Positions 49,901-61,800 of a stretch of 64,000 bases of DNA are shown here, one piece after another. A model generated the notes under the pieces. That model did not search any database. It was not told where the DNA came from and saw only the letters and a program-made list of their open reading frames with translations. Origin of the DNA: Thunnus maccoyii (taxonomy: Eukaryota; Chordata; Actinopteri; Scombriformes; Scombridae); the NCBI RefSeq assembly GCF_910596095.1, contig NC_056550.1:15036501-15100500 (forward strand), read 5' to 3'. Position numbers and translations under genes: made by a program. The stretch's first letter is position 1, and every line of letters begins with the position of its first letter.

Positions 49901-50167
49901 GTGCTCTTATTTGTGGGCAGTGAAGACACAATAAAACTGATGGAGGGACAGATGTGACAGATGAGAAAGGATAAACGGAGGGTTAAGTTATCTCTTTATA
50001 GTCCAGTATCTTCTGCAAAGGCTTGAGCGCATCATTCAGCAGCATGACATTTGCTTTTGAGTATTGGTTCATCAGTGTTTCAAAATACTCAAGCATGTGT
50101 GTCTAAACATGCAGCCACAAGCTCATTTGCATATCATGAACCTTACACATTAATGCATGTGATTGGA

Positions 50168-50170
<3 letters not shown>

Positions 50171-50218
<48 letters not shown>
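50171..50218. repeat. (GT)n microsatellite
   Basis: Twenty-four perfect GT units. Confidence 0.95.
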
Positions 50219-50220
<2 letters not shown>

Positions 50221-50589
50221 GTGTCTGTGGGAGTGGGGGTTGGGGACTGGCTGCTCAATCTAATTTGTCATGCAGTGTGAACTGTCTGGATCTTCAGCTA
50301 AAATGTGTTAATGAGCACAAAGCAGACTATGAAGTACAGAGTAATCCCTCTGAAGAAGCACAGCAGCTTCTGGTTTATCACTGGGTTTGATTTCATTATA
50401 GATCAATCAGTCTTTTTTTTTTTTTACATTTCATCTGTTTTTTGTTTATTTTACAAAACACATTTTCTGATTTGAAGAATGCACATAAAGCATGACCATA
50501 ATATTCCAATTCCATAAAAATGAGATTAATAAACATGTCCCACAATTCCTTTCCTATATGATATGTTTGTTCTCTAAAACATTTTCAGC

Positions 50590-50690
50590 TACATTGCACT
50601 CAGCATCCTGATAAAGGTAATGTAGCCCAAAACGTTTGGAGAATATATAAAGTGCTGGAGAGCTGTTCAACTTTTCATTTGCTAGAGCTT
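50590..50690 (+). repeat. Possible interspersed repeat fragment
   Basis: CATCCTGATAAAGGTAATG followed by AGCCCAAAACGTTTGGAG resembles the CTGATGAAGGC...CGAAACGTT core of a common vertebrate repeat. It is a short match and could be coincidence. Confidence 0.3.
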
Positions 50691-53220
50691 AATGTCTTAA
50701 AATCCATTGTTTAGAATGGCCAACAGTGAAAACTTCAATTTCCAATGATATGAAAAGGAGAAAATCAGATATTTTGCTTGATTAATTATTCAAAATCTCT
50801 TTAAATCTCTGTTAAGGATTACATTTCTTTCTGTATCATGTCAATTGTTGATAGTAATTCTAAATGAAGTTATTATAAATTCCAGTCCCAACCTATTGAG
50901 GTGTTTTTTCTTCAGAGGTATTCACACTCCTCCTGTCAAACCCTTTTCCCAGGGAGAAAGTGAAGCCAATAGATGCAATAGATCAACAAAAAATTTCCCC
51001 CGACTCCCATGGTTCTTCGGCATAACCTCCATCGGTGACTTTCTTCCGCTCACAATGCAGAGTTTCCCTGCGATTCATCGCCTTGTCCTGGAACCACAAT
51101 AACATCTCTCTATTCTGCCCATTGTTGCAAGAAAACCCTTTGAAACATCAAGAAGATTGTGGGTTTTGTACGTAGTCAGAATTTTGGATACATATTGTAG
51201 CAGTTGTTATTCTTACCATCAATGATTTAGAGGATCCTCTGGGCTTTTAGGTGTTGCTACATGTGCAGAAAGCAGACATCAGAGCAGCTTTGGCATGAGT
51301 ACAGTCCATTTGGAGAGCTGTCAGCCGTGTCTCTGCTCTCTCGGTGCCTTTTCAGCACAATCAGGGCCTCAGCCATCTCTCTACAGGTCTGAGGAAACAG
51401 AACCATGCTCTGCTCTTCTATCTGAGTCAGATACTGTATATCATTTGAAAGGTAGCGCATGACAAGGATGTGGGATGTGGGGGTAGGTGGGATAAGAGAG
51501 TTTCACACAAAGAAAGAGAGAAAGAAAGATGTTTTGTGGAAGAAAAGAACTCATGAGCCACTGAGCTTGTGGATAGTAGCGGTGAAAACGGATCACAAAA
51601 GAGAATTGCAACCATCTTAAAAACCTGCTTGGGTTTGCAATTATGGTATCTTGAGCCTCTGCCACCCATCAGATGGAGGGCACTGTATGAAAAGAAGAAT
51701 TAATTAGAGAAAAGGTCCAATGATGGCTGACCTGTTTCTGCCGAACGGCACTTGAATCAGACACAGGAGAGTGCAGGAAACTGGGAAGGAGTGTGGAATG
51801 GAGCGTTCACGTGCTCTTAATTCTTTTTCTCCTACATGTGAACAAATGAACTGCAGGGAGGGGAGCAGCACGATTAAGTGTTAAATAAAATATGGCCAGC
51901 TGACGTGAATTGATCACAGAGAAATGTGGGACAGAGAAAGGTGATTCTTCAAGAGTAGCGAGCGTAGCTGTGAAAGACCCCCACAGGGGCAGTGCTTGCC
52001 TGCTCTCCAGTACTTAATACAACATCATCATTGGTCCTTGTCACACAAACTCAATTACACACAATCTTCTGGCGCTTTGATATAGGCGTGATTGTGTTGT
52101 GTGTGGGTTGTTGTTTGCAGTTGGATTCAATATGGAACAACAGGAAATGTTTGTCGATTTGTATGTGTGCCATGTTGACATTTCTGTTTAGTTACTAATC
52201 AAAATTAAGCTGATCCATGTGGCCGTGCAAACTCACGGTTTATGCTGTCTTCTTCATCAGAATCAACCAAAAATGACAACATATTGGGCAACAAGCAAAT
52301 AAAAGAGTGATGAAAAGCATAGGAGGAAAGATGCAGGGGGAGAATTGTTGAAACTACAACATGTACGTGTAGGGAGTCCCGGGGATTTCATCTCCAGCCT
52401 GTTAAATCCATCAGCAAGTTGTCAAATATCAGGTGGCATTAATTATGGATGCCTTCTGTAATGGCTGAGATGTTTGTTTGGTGAGCCGGTAAAATTGGAC
52501 CCTGGATTTGAAGAGGAATGGGTCAGCGAGGTCACACGTGAGCGCTGCGCCTCTCTTTCTTTCCTGCTCCCCTCCAATTTAGAGAAAGCACTCAAAGAAT
52601 AATGAGAAGAGTGGGAAGAAATGGGAGCGAGAGGGAGAGAGAGAGCGGGTGAGAGACAATACGAGAGGGTCATGTTGAATAAAACATAGCTGAGAGAAAG
52701 AGATGGATGGATGATTGGGAAAGATATGCGGAGCTTTCCACTACTGCTACTGTATTCAAGCCAGCGTATACAGTAATGTACACACCTGCATGCTCACACA
52801 CTCACACGTGTCAACACGTGTAGCCTACATACTCACCCTGCACAACTTTGGATTTCACCACAGCCACTGGGGAAATTACCACAATCCCAATCATTTACAC
52901 ATCTAGCTGCAGCTCTGGCAGGCTCTGCAGGCTGGGACAGGCTCCCCCTCCACTCTCCCCACCCCTGAGTGAGTCTCCCTGGACTGGGCAGTCCAGTTCC
53001 TGCCCCTGTCCAGTACTGGGCACCAGCTGGTCTGAGAAGGCTCTTATAATGTCTCTGTTATTAGACTTGGGAAATGGAGACATTTAACATGGCTGCAGCT
53101 GAGACTAAAGCCCCACGGCCCTGTCTGCAAATTACATTGCTCTCACAAACAATCCCATTGAAAGAAGGCCACTGAGGAGGGACTTCGGTTTTCGAAAGTG
53201 TAGCCTTGATGACCTAGTTT

Positions 53221-53223
<3 letters not shown>

Positions 53224-53271
<48 letters not shown>
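53224..53271. repeat. (GT)n microsatellite
   Basis: Twenty-four perfect GT units. Between 50700 and 53220 nothing else is recognised. Confidence 0.95.
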
Positions 53272-53272
<1 letters not shown>

Positions 53273-53967
53273 TCATCACTACCAAGAATCACAACAAAGT
53301 TTAACATTAATTTAAAACTAAATGTTTTCTAGCTTTATTTTTGTTGTTGTAGATAGGAGTTATATTCCTCTTTCTTCACTTTGCAAAAAACCTTTCAGCC
53401 TCTCTGCTCTCACTTTCTCAACAGTTTCCATCTAATCCTCATGTCTACTTTGATTTTCTCCCGTCCACTTTAGCTGATTTGTGTAGAGCCCCAATCTGGT
53501 CACTGGCTGTTTGTTGTTGTCTAGACTGATGCGTGTTTGTTTGCAGTTCGGCTTCTCCTATTGATCACAGCAGGTAGCATCCCATTTTGTTTGATCAAGT
53601 GTGCACATCTGAGGACTGTCTGATTCTGATCACACAGCTGAGGAAAATAGCAGTGATGGTTCTTTTTTTTTTAACGCATGTGTTGATATACCTGTGTGTG
53701 TCATTTAGCACTGGTTTCCAGCCACATATGATCATATTTATACATGCACAAAGACACAAACACATGCTAAACTGAAGGGGTGTCACAGATTATGGCCTGA
53801 ATGTGTGCATAATGCAACCAAATGATGATTTTTTCCTCTCAGATTATTTCATCAGATGGATTTTTACATCCCTGAGAGGATGAAAATATCCATAGTTCAC
53901 ATATTAAAGGCAGGAATTTGAGAAACGTTTTTTGTAACAAATATTTTTTCTGTCTTTCTTCTCTCTT

Positions 53968-54038
53968 TTTAATCATCTTATCTTCTTTTTATCTTATCTT
54001 ATCTGATCTGATCTGATCTTATCTTATCTTACCTTATC
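53968..54038. repeat. (TTATC/TGATC)n pentanucleotide repeat
   Basis: Imperfect tandem of TTATC units with three TGATC variants in the middle. It lies about 130 bp before the CpG-richer segment at 54100. Confidence 0.85.
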
Positions 54039-54104
54039 TCAACCTTCAACCTTCATTCTTTTGCAAGTTACAAGGTGCATGAGCTGCACACTGACAGTCA
54101 TCTC

Positions 54105-54310
54105 TGTCCTACAGCGCCCTCTAACGGCTGAGCTTTGTCATTACATCCACCACACGCAGTAAACATTGAGTGGGCACTACAGACTCGTATGTGGTCATCA
54201 TCCGTTGTTTCAGATCAACAGGCCCGATCCTTCCAGGACGCCACGGTGTGTTTCACGACCAGCGGGAAGACGGAGCAGCCCGGGCCGGTACTTTAGTTTC
54301 GTCCGGAGCG
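54105..54310 (+). promoter_or_regulatory. Candidate promoter and non-coding first exon (proz or another transcript)
   Basis: CpG density is locally raised (CGCCACGG, GCGGGAAGACGG, CGTCCGGAGCG), in contrast to the AT-rich flanks, and the segment ends in a strong donor (GGAGCG|GTAAGC) at 54310/54311. A matching acceptor (TTGTTTTTAG|GAG) is at 57053-57062, just before the proz start codon. A spliced 5' UTR of proz is the simplest reading. An unrelated non-coding RNA is also possible. Confidence 0.35.
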
Positions 54311-55067
54311 GTAAGCACCGAGCATCACTGTTATTATTATTGTAGTTTTTACTCATCAGAATCCATGAGACTCAAGTTGATCTGCTGTGGCGACCCACCC
54401 TGTGTCCGGAACCATGCAATGACGGATTTGTGAATATGTTGTTTTTGTTACATTGTAGCATCATGAAGAAACGCAGCATCCGATTTATTGCTGCTGCACA
54501 GAAGATGCGTTACAATTGTTCTGGCTCCATCTTTGTCCTGTAACATCCATTGAGCTAATGCTATCTGGCTGGTAAAAGCTACATAAATAGAAAGAAAAAC
54601 TAGGCTCCCTTCCCATTCAAATGAACACACTGTACTCTGCTGAGCTGACCCTCAGTGCTGAAAACATAAAGGCGACTATTTGGGACTCACAAGTAAGTGT
54701 CTGTTTTTTAATGTGTAAACAAACAGGCCCACAAACATGGCAGCAACAACAATTAATGACCTGCTGCAGTAAAACTGCGCTGTCATGATGATAAAACAAT
54801 ATGAGGTCATTTATTGGATCGTTTCTCATAAATGATTTAAAAAAACAAACATTATAATAATAAGGATTTATTATTTACAACGTGTTATGACATGTTCATT
54901 GGGACTGTGAGGTTTATGTTTTATTTAGGCTATTTGTAAGGGATCATGTACAATATTAAACATAAATGTTTCCATTTGATGCATTGCTTGAAGCAATTCT
55001 TCACCTGCATCCCTTAGCAGGTCATGATTGATTTGATATAATAATTAGGAGAATTTTGTTTTTTTTA

Positions 55068-55468
55068 TTAAAGGTGCAGTATGTAAAAATTTAGTAGCAT
55101 TAAGTGGAAAAGACTTGGCAGAAATGGAATATAATATTCATAAGTATGTTTTAATGAGTGTATAAATCCCATGAAAATAAGAATAGTTGTGTTTTCGTTA
55201 CCTAGAATGAGCCCTTTATATCTACATAGGGAGTGGTCCTCTTCCACGGAGCCCACCATGTTGCACTGCCTTTTTTCTACAGTAGCCCAGGATGGACAAA
55301 CCAAACACCGACTCTAGAGAGGGCCATTCGTGTTTTTCGTGAGTTTCGCGGCCACCATAGGTTATCCTACATGCCTGGAACGGGATGGGGGAGGGGAGGG
55401 TTACTCAGTTGGTTGCAATCTGCAAACTCACCATAAGATGCCACTAAATCATACACACTGATCCTTAA
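55068..55468. mobile_element. TTAA-flanked foldback MITE, second type
   Basis: The left end TTAAAGGTGCAGTATGTAAA and the inverted right end TTTAAGGATCAGTGTGTATG form imperfect terminal inverted repeats, extending to TTTAGTAGCAT versus TTTAGTGGCAT. TTAA lies at both edges (55068-55071 and 55465-55468). No transposase is encoded. Similar sequences are abundant in teleosts. The piggyBac link is inferred from the TTAA only. Confidence 0.65.
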
Positions 55469-55779
55469 ATGGATCAATGTATCATTATTTACTAGAATGT
55501 ACAAATCACATGCCAACGATCAAACTGATTAGTATCATTGAGTTAGATGGTCATATTACATACTATTTGCTAGCAGCCAATGTGGATGGCTGCGCACAGT
55601 GCGGTTCCTTTTCTAGTTTGGACTCATACTGATCTGCCAAACTCGCTATGCTCTTTAGCAGTCAGCTCCCCCTGCTGTCCATGAGGTGCCTCTGCGCCCC
55701 ATGCGTTTCAAACCCTCCCTCCAGCCTTTGGGCCATGCCTCCTCATTTACATACAGTTTGAAAAGCCGAATGTCAAAAA

Positions 55780-56170
55780 TACGAAATAGCAAACGGTAAA
55801 AAAAGTGCCAATGCAAATCCAAAAAACTTTTTAAGCTTTTAGTTTTGGTGTTTCCATTTAAGCTTTTCCTTTTCCCTTTTTGAGTTTCATATATGATGTT
55901 TCCCTTTTCTTATTTCCATTGCCATTTTCAATTTAATCTTTAAAATTTAAGTTTTCAGTTTGAGCATTTTCATTTAAGCTTTTGCATTTTAAATTTCACT
56001 CTTTTTCATTGTCACTTTATATTTTCAAGTGATCATTTTTACATTTTAAATTTGCTTTTTCAATTTCATTTTTCTTTTTAAGTTTAATTATGGTCTGATT
56101 GTTCCTAGTAGTGTAGTAAAATAATAATCTTTTTCATTTTATCTCTTTTAATTTTCTATTTGGACTCATA
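55780..56170. repeat. AT-rich degenerate tandem repeat
   Basis: Loose repetition of CATTTAAGCTTTT and CATTTTAAATTT variants, almost entirely A/T with scattered C. It is low-complexity sequence with no coding potential. Confidence 0.55.
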
Positions 56171-56420
56171 ATTTTAATTATGACCAAAAATATCCTCCAT
56201 ACACCAGACACACCCAAGCTCAATCACTACAGAGCTTTAAAATTTTCGCAAGTTCTGACATGTGTGCCAATTTTCGCGAGTTTTCAACCATCCCAAGCCC
56301 CCCAAAAATGCAATGGTATCCTAGAATAATAATAATCTCTACAAAAACAATAGGTTCCTCACAGTTTCAGTGCCAGGGACCGTTGGGGCCTTGGCACTTT
56401 TGTGCTCAGGCCTTAATTAA
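56171..56420 (+). repeat. Teleost interspersed repeat fragment
   Basis: CGCGAGTTTTCAACC, CCCCCCAAAAATGCAATGG, AATAATAATAATC, then AATAGGTTCCTCACAG and GGCCTTGGCAC are the ordered landmarks of a repeat that typically ends GGTTCCTCGC...GTGCTTGGGCCC in fish genomes. Confidence 0.5.
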
Positions 56421-57128
56421 TCCTGAAGATGGCCAAGACATAATCTAAAGCAACACATATTAGTGCTGTTCTCAAATTAAGAAATTCTTAGCTAACTATT
56501 GGTTATAAGATTTCTTCCCCGATGAATGCAGTACTGAGGGAGGGAATCATTAAACTTTACTGAACCTGAGACAGTCCTGAAACCGCATTGTATATGCTGT
56601 ACACACAATTTACTTATACTGTAGTACAGATTTACACTACAGAACTATCTCCAGTAGCTTATTTGATTTCCCCTGATATCAGATAGGTTCTTAAAACAAA
56701 CAACTTCTCATGCAGTGCAATAGAAGGCTTATTAAGTAATGTATCCTGGCCTCAGAGAGCTCCCCAAATAATTAGGTAAACTTCATAAACAACCAGTGGG
56801 CCACCTGCTACAAAAAGAGATAACAATGTAGTGCCACAATAAGTCCACTAACGGACACACTGCTGCATGACAGCCAGCAGATACTTCATATTTTACATTT
56901 CTTTAAATATAATTGTTCCTAATGTGTTTGTGTGTCAAATGTGGCCATTTTTCATTAATATTTCAACCACTCACTTGTACCCACGCTTCATATCCTTCTG
57001 CAGCTCACTGTATTTTTCCAGTTATTCTGTGCAACATGTCTGTAATCTGCACTTGTTTTTAGGAGTACTCATTGATCCCTGCTGCACCGATAACTTGACT
57101 CAGATCCGGGTCGTACCTCAGTGTCACC

Positions 57129-60100
57129 ATGCGCTCCTCGACCGCATCTGCCGCTCTCCTGTGTCTGCTGGCGGGGGCTGTGTCAGCCATTCAGATCCCC
57201 CAGACAGGTGAGAAGACCGGCATGGGGCCAGATGAGACTGCAGGGCTCAACAAAGAGAGGGAAGTGAGGAATTAAAAGAGGTCAAGGTGGCAGCATGCTG
57301 AGTGTCATGTCAGTGTTTCTTGTATATTTAAGAGGAGTCTTTATGAGACACAAGACAGAAGATTGAAAGCACTGAACAGATGCTGTGTTTTTAAGGGGTC
57401 CAGGAGCTTTAGACTCAATTGATGAAATGCTGCATATTTGGGCTAGTTTAGTTCTATTTATTGCTTACAGTTTGGTTTATTTCTGCCCTATTACCAGCCT
57501 TTCTATGTTATTGGATAGGAAAGTTTGGGATTTTTAAATTTTATTTGACATCTTCATGTTGATCATCCTCTTTATTTATTCATGTAGGCTGCAACTAATG
57601 ACTGTTTTTATTAAAAATTAATCTGCAGACTGTTTTCTTGATTAATCAGTTAATTGTTTGGTTTATAAAATGTCAGAATATATTAAAAAATGCCAATCAC
57701 AGAGAGAAAAGCAGCCTATACTCATCTTTCAGAAGCTGGAACCAGAGTTTGGGGCATTTTAACTAGAAAAATGACTTAAATGATGAATTATGATTCTTAA
57801 AATAGTTGCTCATTATTTTTCCATTGATTAACTAATCAGTTTTGATTGACTAATCATTTCTGCTGTAAACCAATGAATCTGAGTACGGAGTCTCTGAAAA
57901 TCATACATTCGTCGCAAATTCCAGAGACCAAGAACACCGGCAACTGTGACAGTAGTCTAAATGCAAAGATAGCCTTATCAATTAATTACATTTTTTTTCC
58001 CTCAAAAACCGTAATTGCCTCTTAATTGTTAAACAGCTGATGACTGCTTGACACTTAATCTGTGTAGGTTCAGTCAGACTGTAGTGTGTAGTTCAGTCTG
58101 TTGTGCATGAACCAGCTGAGTCATTAACTTTTCCTCCAGTGTTCTTGGACAAGCATCAGGCGAGCTCTGTAATCTCCCGTTCGAAGAGGAACGTTGACGG
58201 CAGTAACCTGGCTCCGACTCCCACCGTGGAGCAGGTTTGCATGGAGAAGGTGTGCTCATATGAGGAGGCCAGAAAGCTCTTCCAGGACTCGTACCGCACG
58301 GTGAGCTCCTGAATTTCACTGTGAAATCCTTCTTTGTCCTCTTTGCTTTGTCTATTTCCGTCTGCACTGGGTAAATGACAGAGGAAGCCATTATGCATCT
58401 TCTCCTGCACTTATCACTCTCAATTTTCTCTTCCAGGATATCTTCTGGTCTGTTTACATTGGTAAGTGCTGTGTTAAAACGACTCCCCATCACTGCACAT
58501 TCATTAGTAGCGTTACTCCGTCTCATAGACTTGCTGTCTGTGTTAAGATGGAGACCAGTGCGCAGACAACCCCTGCAAGAATGGAGCCATGTGCTCGGAC
58601 AGCGTGGGAGGCTATGACTGTGTCTGCAAGTCCGGTTTTACAGGAGTCCACTGTGAAACAGGTGAGGAGGAGATGTCGTCAAGTTTTATGTGATCATCGT
58701 TAATTTTCTTTTCATCTGCTGTTAGTGCTGATGGCTTCAGTCTCTCTGTTTCCACGGTGCAGACCAGACTCTGTGCACCCTTGAAAAGAACAAGGGCTGC
58801 TCCCAGTTCTGCAAACCAGGCTACACGTCTTACGAGTGCTCCTGCGCCCGTGGATGGAAGCTCAGCCAGAAAGACAGGAATAAGTGTGAGGCTATAGGTA
58901 TGTGATCAGTTTGGCTTCATTTTGATGTCTGTTTCCTGTGTGAAGATAGAGGAAGAAATGATTCTAACTTAAAAAAGTAATCATAAGCATCTCACATTCT
59001 TCTTTCAGACCCTTTCCCCTGTGGTAGGGTGAGAAGTCTGAGACAGTGGGATGACAGACTGTCCAGCAACATCCGCAGCAACTTTGAGGGACTTATCTGT
59101 TCTTCTAAAGAGTGTCCCTGGCAGGTAGGAACACACACACACACAAACATACACACATACACACACTCATGTTGCTGCATGTCACTGGGTTCGTGGTGTC
59201 GTTCGCAGGCTCTCCTGAAGAGTAGAGAGTCAGATGGTTTCTGCAGCGGAGTCATTCTGAAGGAGAACTTGGTCTTGACTTCAGCTCAATGTGTTCACAA
59301 ATACAGCCCCTCCCAAGTGGCCGTTGGTGAGTAGACAAAAGACATAATCACACCTTTACTATTATTATTGCTACTGCTAATAATTATAATAATATGATCA
59401 AAGAAAATATAGTTATTTGTACTTACTTACTAATGTGAAGTCCATGCGCAGTTGACTACAGGTGCAGGACAAAAGCAGCACACAAAGGAAAAGGAGGACT
59501 TTGCAAGCTCCCAAAAAGTTAATGGTGCAACATTTAGACCTACAAAGTCTCTGTCAGGAAAACATCCATGTGAACAAAAAGCAGGCAATATATACAGACA
59601 AAAAAAACCAGCTCTACCTACAATTAGGAGATCACATGATACAAAATAATACTCATTATCTATCCCCAAACAAATTTCCATGCACATTAAAAATACAAAA
59701 ATGTCCAAAAAAGGACTGTAGCCCAAACAGGACATATGGTATACAGATTTTCACATTTCTGCAATACAAATTTTTTTAGTTGAAAAAAAAAAGTTGAAAT
59801 AATACATAAGAAGAAACAAATCTGTAAGTAGTAAGTAAGTTCGTCACCAGGGGGGGACATACCATCAAAGAGGGGAAAAAGGAACATTTAGATCTTATAT
59901 GTATTGTTTTTATAAGAAGGGGTTCAGGTCTAATTCCTCATTTAAACCATGAGGTGATGCAGTATTCAGTGTACATAAATGACACCCTAAATTTAGATTT
60001 GTGCTTATGCAAAAATCTTTTAAGGTCAAATACACAGCACACAAATTGAGAAGATTATGTGACTACATTGTTTTAAGTGTTATGCATATGCAGGTCAAAG

Positions 60101-60739
60101 ATATCAGTTAAAAACTGATCACAGGACCCACATGTCAGTGTGTGTACATGAACTTTAGAAACATCATCATTGTAAAGATTTTCTCTTACCTGTACTTCCT
60201 TAGGCAAGCGCAGGACCACTGACGAGGAAACTGAACAGATATTGTACGTAAAAATAGTTCACGTCCACCCACGCTATGTGGAAGGTCGCCCTGACAATGA
60301 CTTGGCTGTAATTGAGCTTCGTGACCGCATCACCTTTAAGAACGAGGTGATTGCTGCCTGTCTGCCAGAAAGAGACTTTGCCGAGAGCGTCCTGATGTCA
60401 GGAGAGTTACCCGCTGTGGTCACTGGTTGGAAAGAACCCAAGCAAGAATCTGCTTTTCAGGGCCAGCTTACCCTCAACCAGCTGGCGTACAACCGCCTGC
60501 CTCAGTGTCTGGAGACTCACCCCAACCTGATTACCAATAAAATGGGCTGCACCGCTCCCCGGACCAACGCCGACTGCACTATGAGCTCCGGCAGCCCCCT
60601 GCTCACTCTGTACAGGGAGGTGTTCTTCCTCACTGGGGTGGTCAGCCAGCCACCAGGGGCCGACTGCAGCAAAGGCTACATCTTCCAGAAAGTGTCACGC
60701 TACCTTGGCTGGCTTCGGCCGCTCATGGGCTCCCGTTAG
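57129..60739 (+). CDS. proz: Vitamin K-dependent protein Z, 8 coding exons, 427 aa
   Basis: Exons 57129-57207, 58140-58300, 58437-58461, 58548-58661, 58763-58897, 59009-59124, 59209-59326, 60204-60739, with the exon plan of the factor VII/IX/X family, including the tiny 25-bp exon. Layout: signal peptide (1-20), propeptide with the carboxylase-recognition pattern and cleavage at SKR (41-43), Gla-like region (44-88, degenerate), EGF1 (89-126), EGF2 (127-171), linker and trypsin-like domain (173-427). Protein Z is a secreted liver cofactor for the serpin ZPI, which inhibits factor Xa on membranes. It is not a protease: here LTSAQC has Gln237 in place of catalytic His, and no R-IVGG activation site is present. 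Blocks CLPERDFAESVL and FLTGVV...KVSRYLGW resemble human protein Z. Poly(A) signal AATAAA at 60808-60813. Confidence 0.92.
57583..57870. mobile_element. hAT-type MITE copy in proz intron 1
   Basis: GGCTGCAACTAATGACTG at the left, TTGATTAATCAGTTAATTG and TATAAAATGTCAGAA inside, and TTGACTAATCATTTCTGCTG at the right are those of the abundant teleost MITE also present at 13222-13505. Confidence 0.7.
59128..59166. repeat. CA-rich microsatellite in proz intron 6
   Basis: Imperfect (CA)n with AT interruptions immediately after the exon 6 donor, filling about half of an 84-bp intron. Confidence 0.85.
59327..60203. other. proz intron 7, AT-rich
   Basis: The largest of the introns between the EGF and protease exons. 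It contains A-rich sequence and probably a decayed repeat (around 59440-60000) that I cannot classify. Open frames inside it, such as 59430-59735 minus, have no coding support. Confidence 0.4.
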
Positions 60740-61239
60740 ATGGGGGAATCAGGGAGGTGAGGGAAGGAGGACATGGACATTATGGAAAATATAGTATAAT
60801 ACAGGTGAATAAATACTAAAAACAGGGAATCAAGTCAATATTTCCATGTGTGTACTTCTAGCTCAGTCATTTCAGTAGTTTTTATCTTGCTGCCTTTAAA
60901 TATTATCCACTTCCTGTTAGAAAATACATCTTAACATCCATATAATCTCCCATCTGAAAAGGTAATTGCTTCCCATTGCTCTCTGTGGACTTCCTCATTT
61001 ATCCACAAGGTGGCTCTCTATCAACATACAGAGAGCCACTCAGTATATGTGGCTCAAAAGCAGCAAGAGATGCATTGAATTACTCCGCGTGTATTCTGTG
61101 ATGTGGACATAACTTTAAGTGATTTTATTTTTTATTGACCACTGTACTGGTTGACATGCACCTTGTAGCATTCCAGATAATCACTGTTTTACGAATGTAA
61201 TAAACCCTAACACCACATCTGAAGGCAATTCTGTCATTT

Positions 61240-61800
61240 TTTTCTATTTCCTAGTTTAGCCTGTTTGCATGCTAACATTAGCTTATCAGCATTAAACACA
61301 AAGTACATTTGAGACTGATGTTTTGGACAAATTGAAATTTTGATGTGATGATGGCACTATATGCCAAGTTACGGGATCATCAAAGTTATTGCAGTTGGTC
61401 CTGAGAGGGACATTAATGCCAGTACAAAATTTCACGATAATCCATCCATACTTGTTGAGAGATTTCACTTAAAACCATGAACGTCAACTTCATGGTGGTG
61501 CCAGAGGAAAAGTCATAGAATTACCAAAGCTATCAGCATACACTCTCTGGGAACCATGAATGTGTGTACAAAATCTTTTGTCAATACATCCCCTAGATGT
61601 GGAGATATTTTACAGGACAAGTAAGAACTTTGACCAACTGATGGCATCAGAGGAAAAGTCAAGAGATCACCAAAGTCAGGCAGATTCATCCTCAGGGGAC
61701 CATGAATGTCTGTACAAAATTTCATGGCAATACATTTTATAGTTCCTGAGATATTTCAGTTTGGATCCATAGAGCCATCACTAGCATAGCTAAAAATACA
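61240..61800 (+). repeat. Teleost repeat with internal ~146-bp tandem units
   Basis: The opening part (CATGCTAACATTAGC, then TTGGACAAATTGAAATTTTG) is followed by units each holding GGATCACCAAAG-like sequence, GGGACCATGAATG-like sequence, TGTACAAAATTTCATGGCAA and GTTGAGATATTTCA-like sequence. The best units begin at 61504 and 61650 (GAGGAAAAGTCA), with an older one around 61365. It has no coding capacity. Confidence 0.7.

Noticed and set aside
49356-49931. 191-aa minus-strand open frame, Ser/Leu/Pro-rich
   Set aside because: It is the translation of the CT-rich tract upstream of gpr139, with low complexity and no domain. The reverse strand gives an equally open Glu/Gly/Arg-rich frame.
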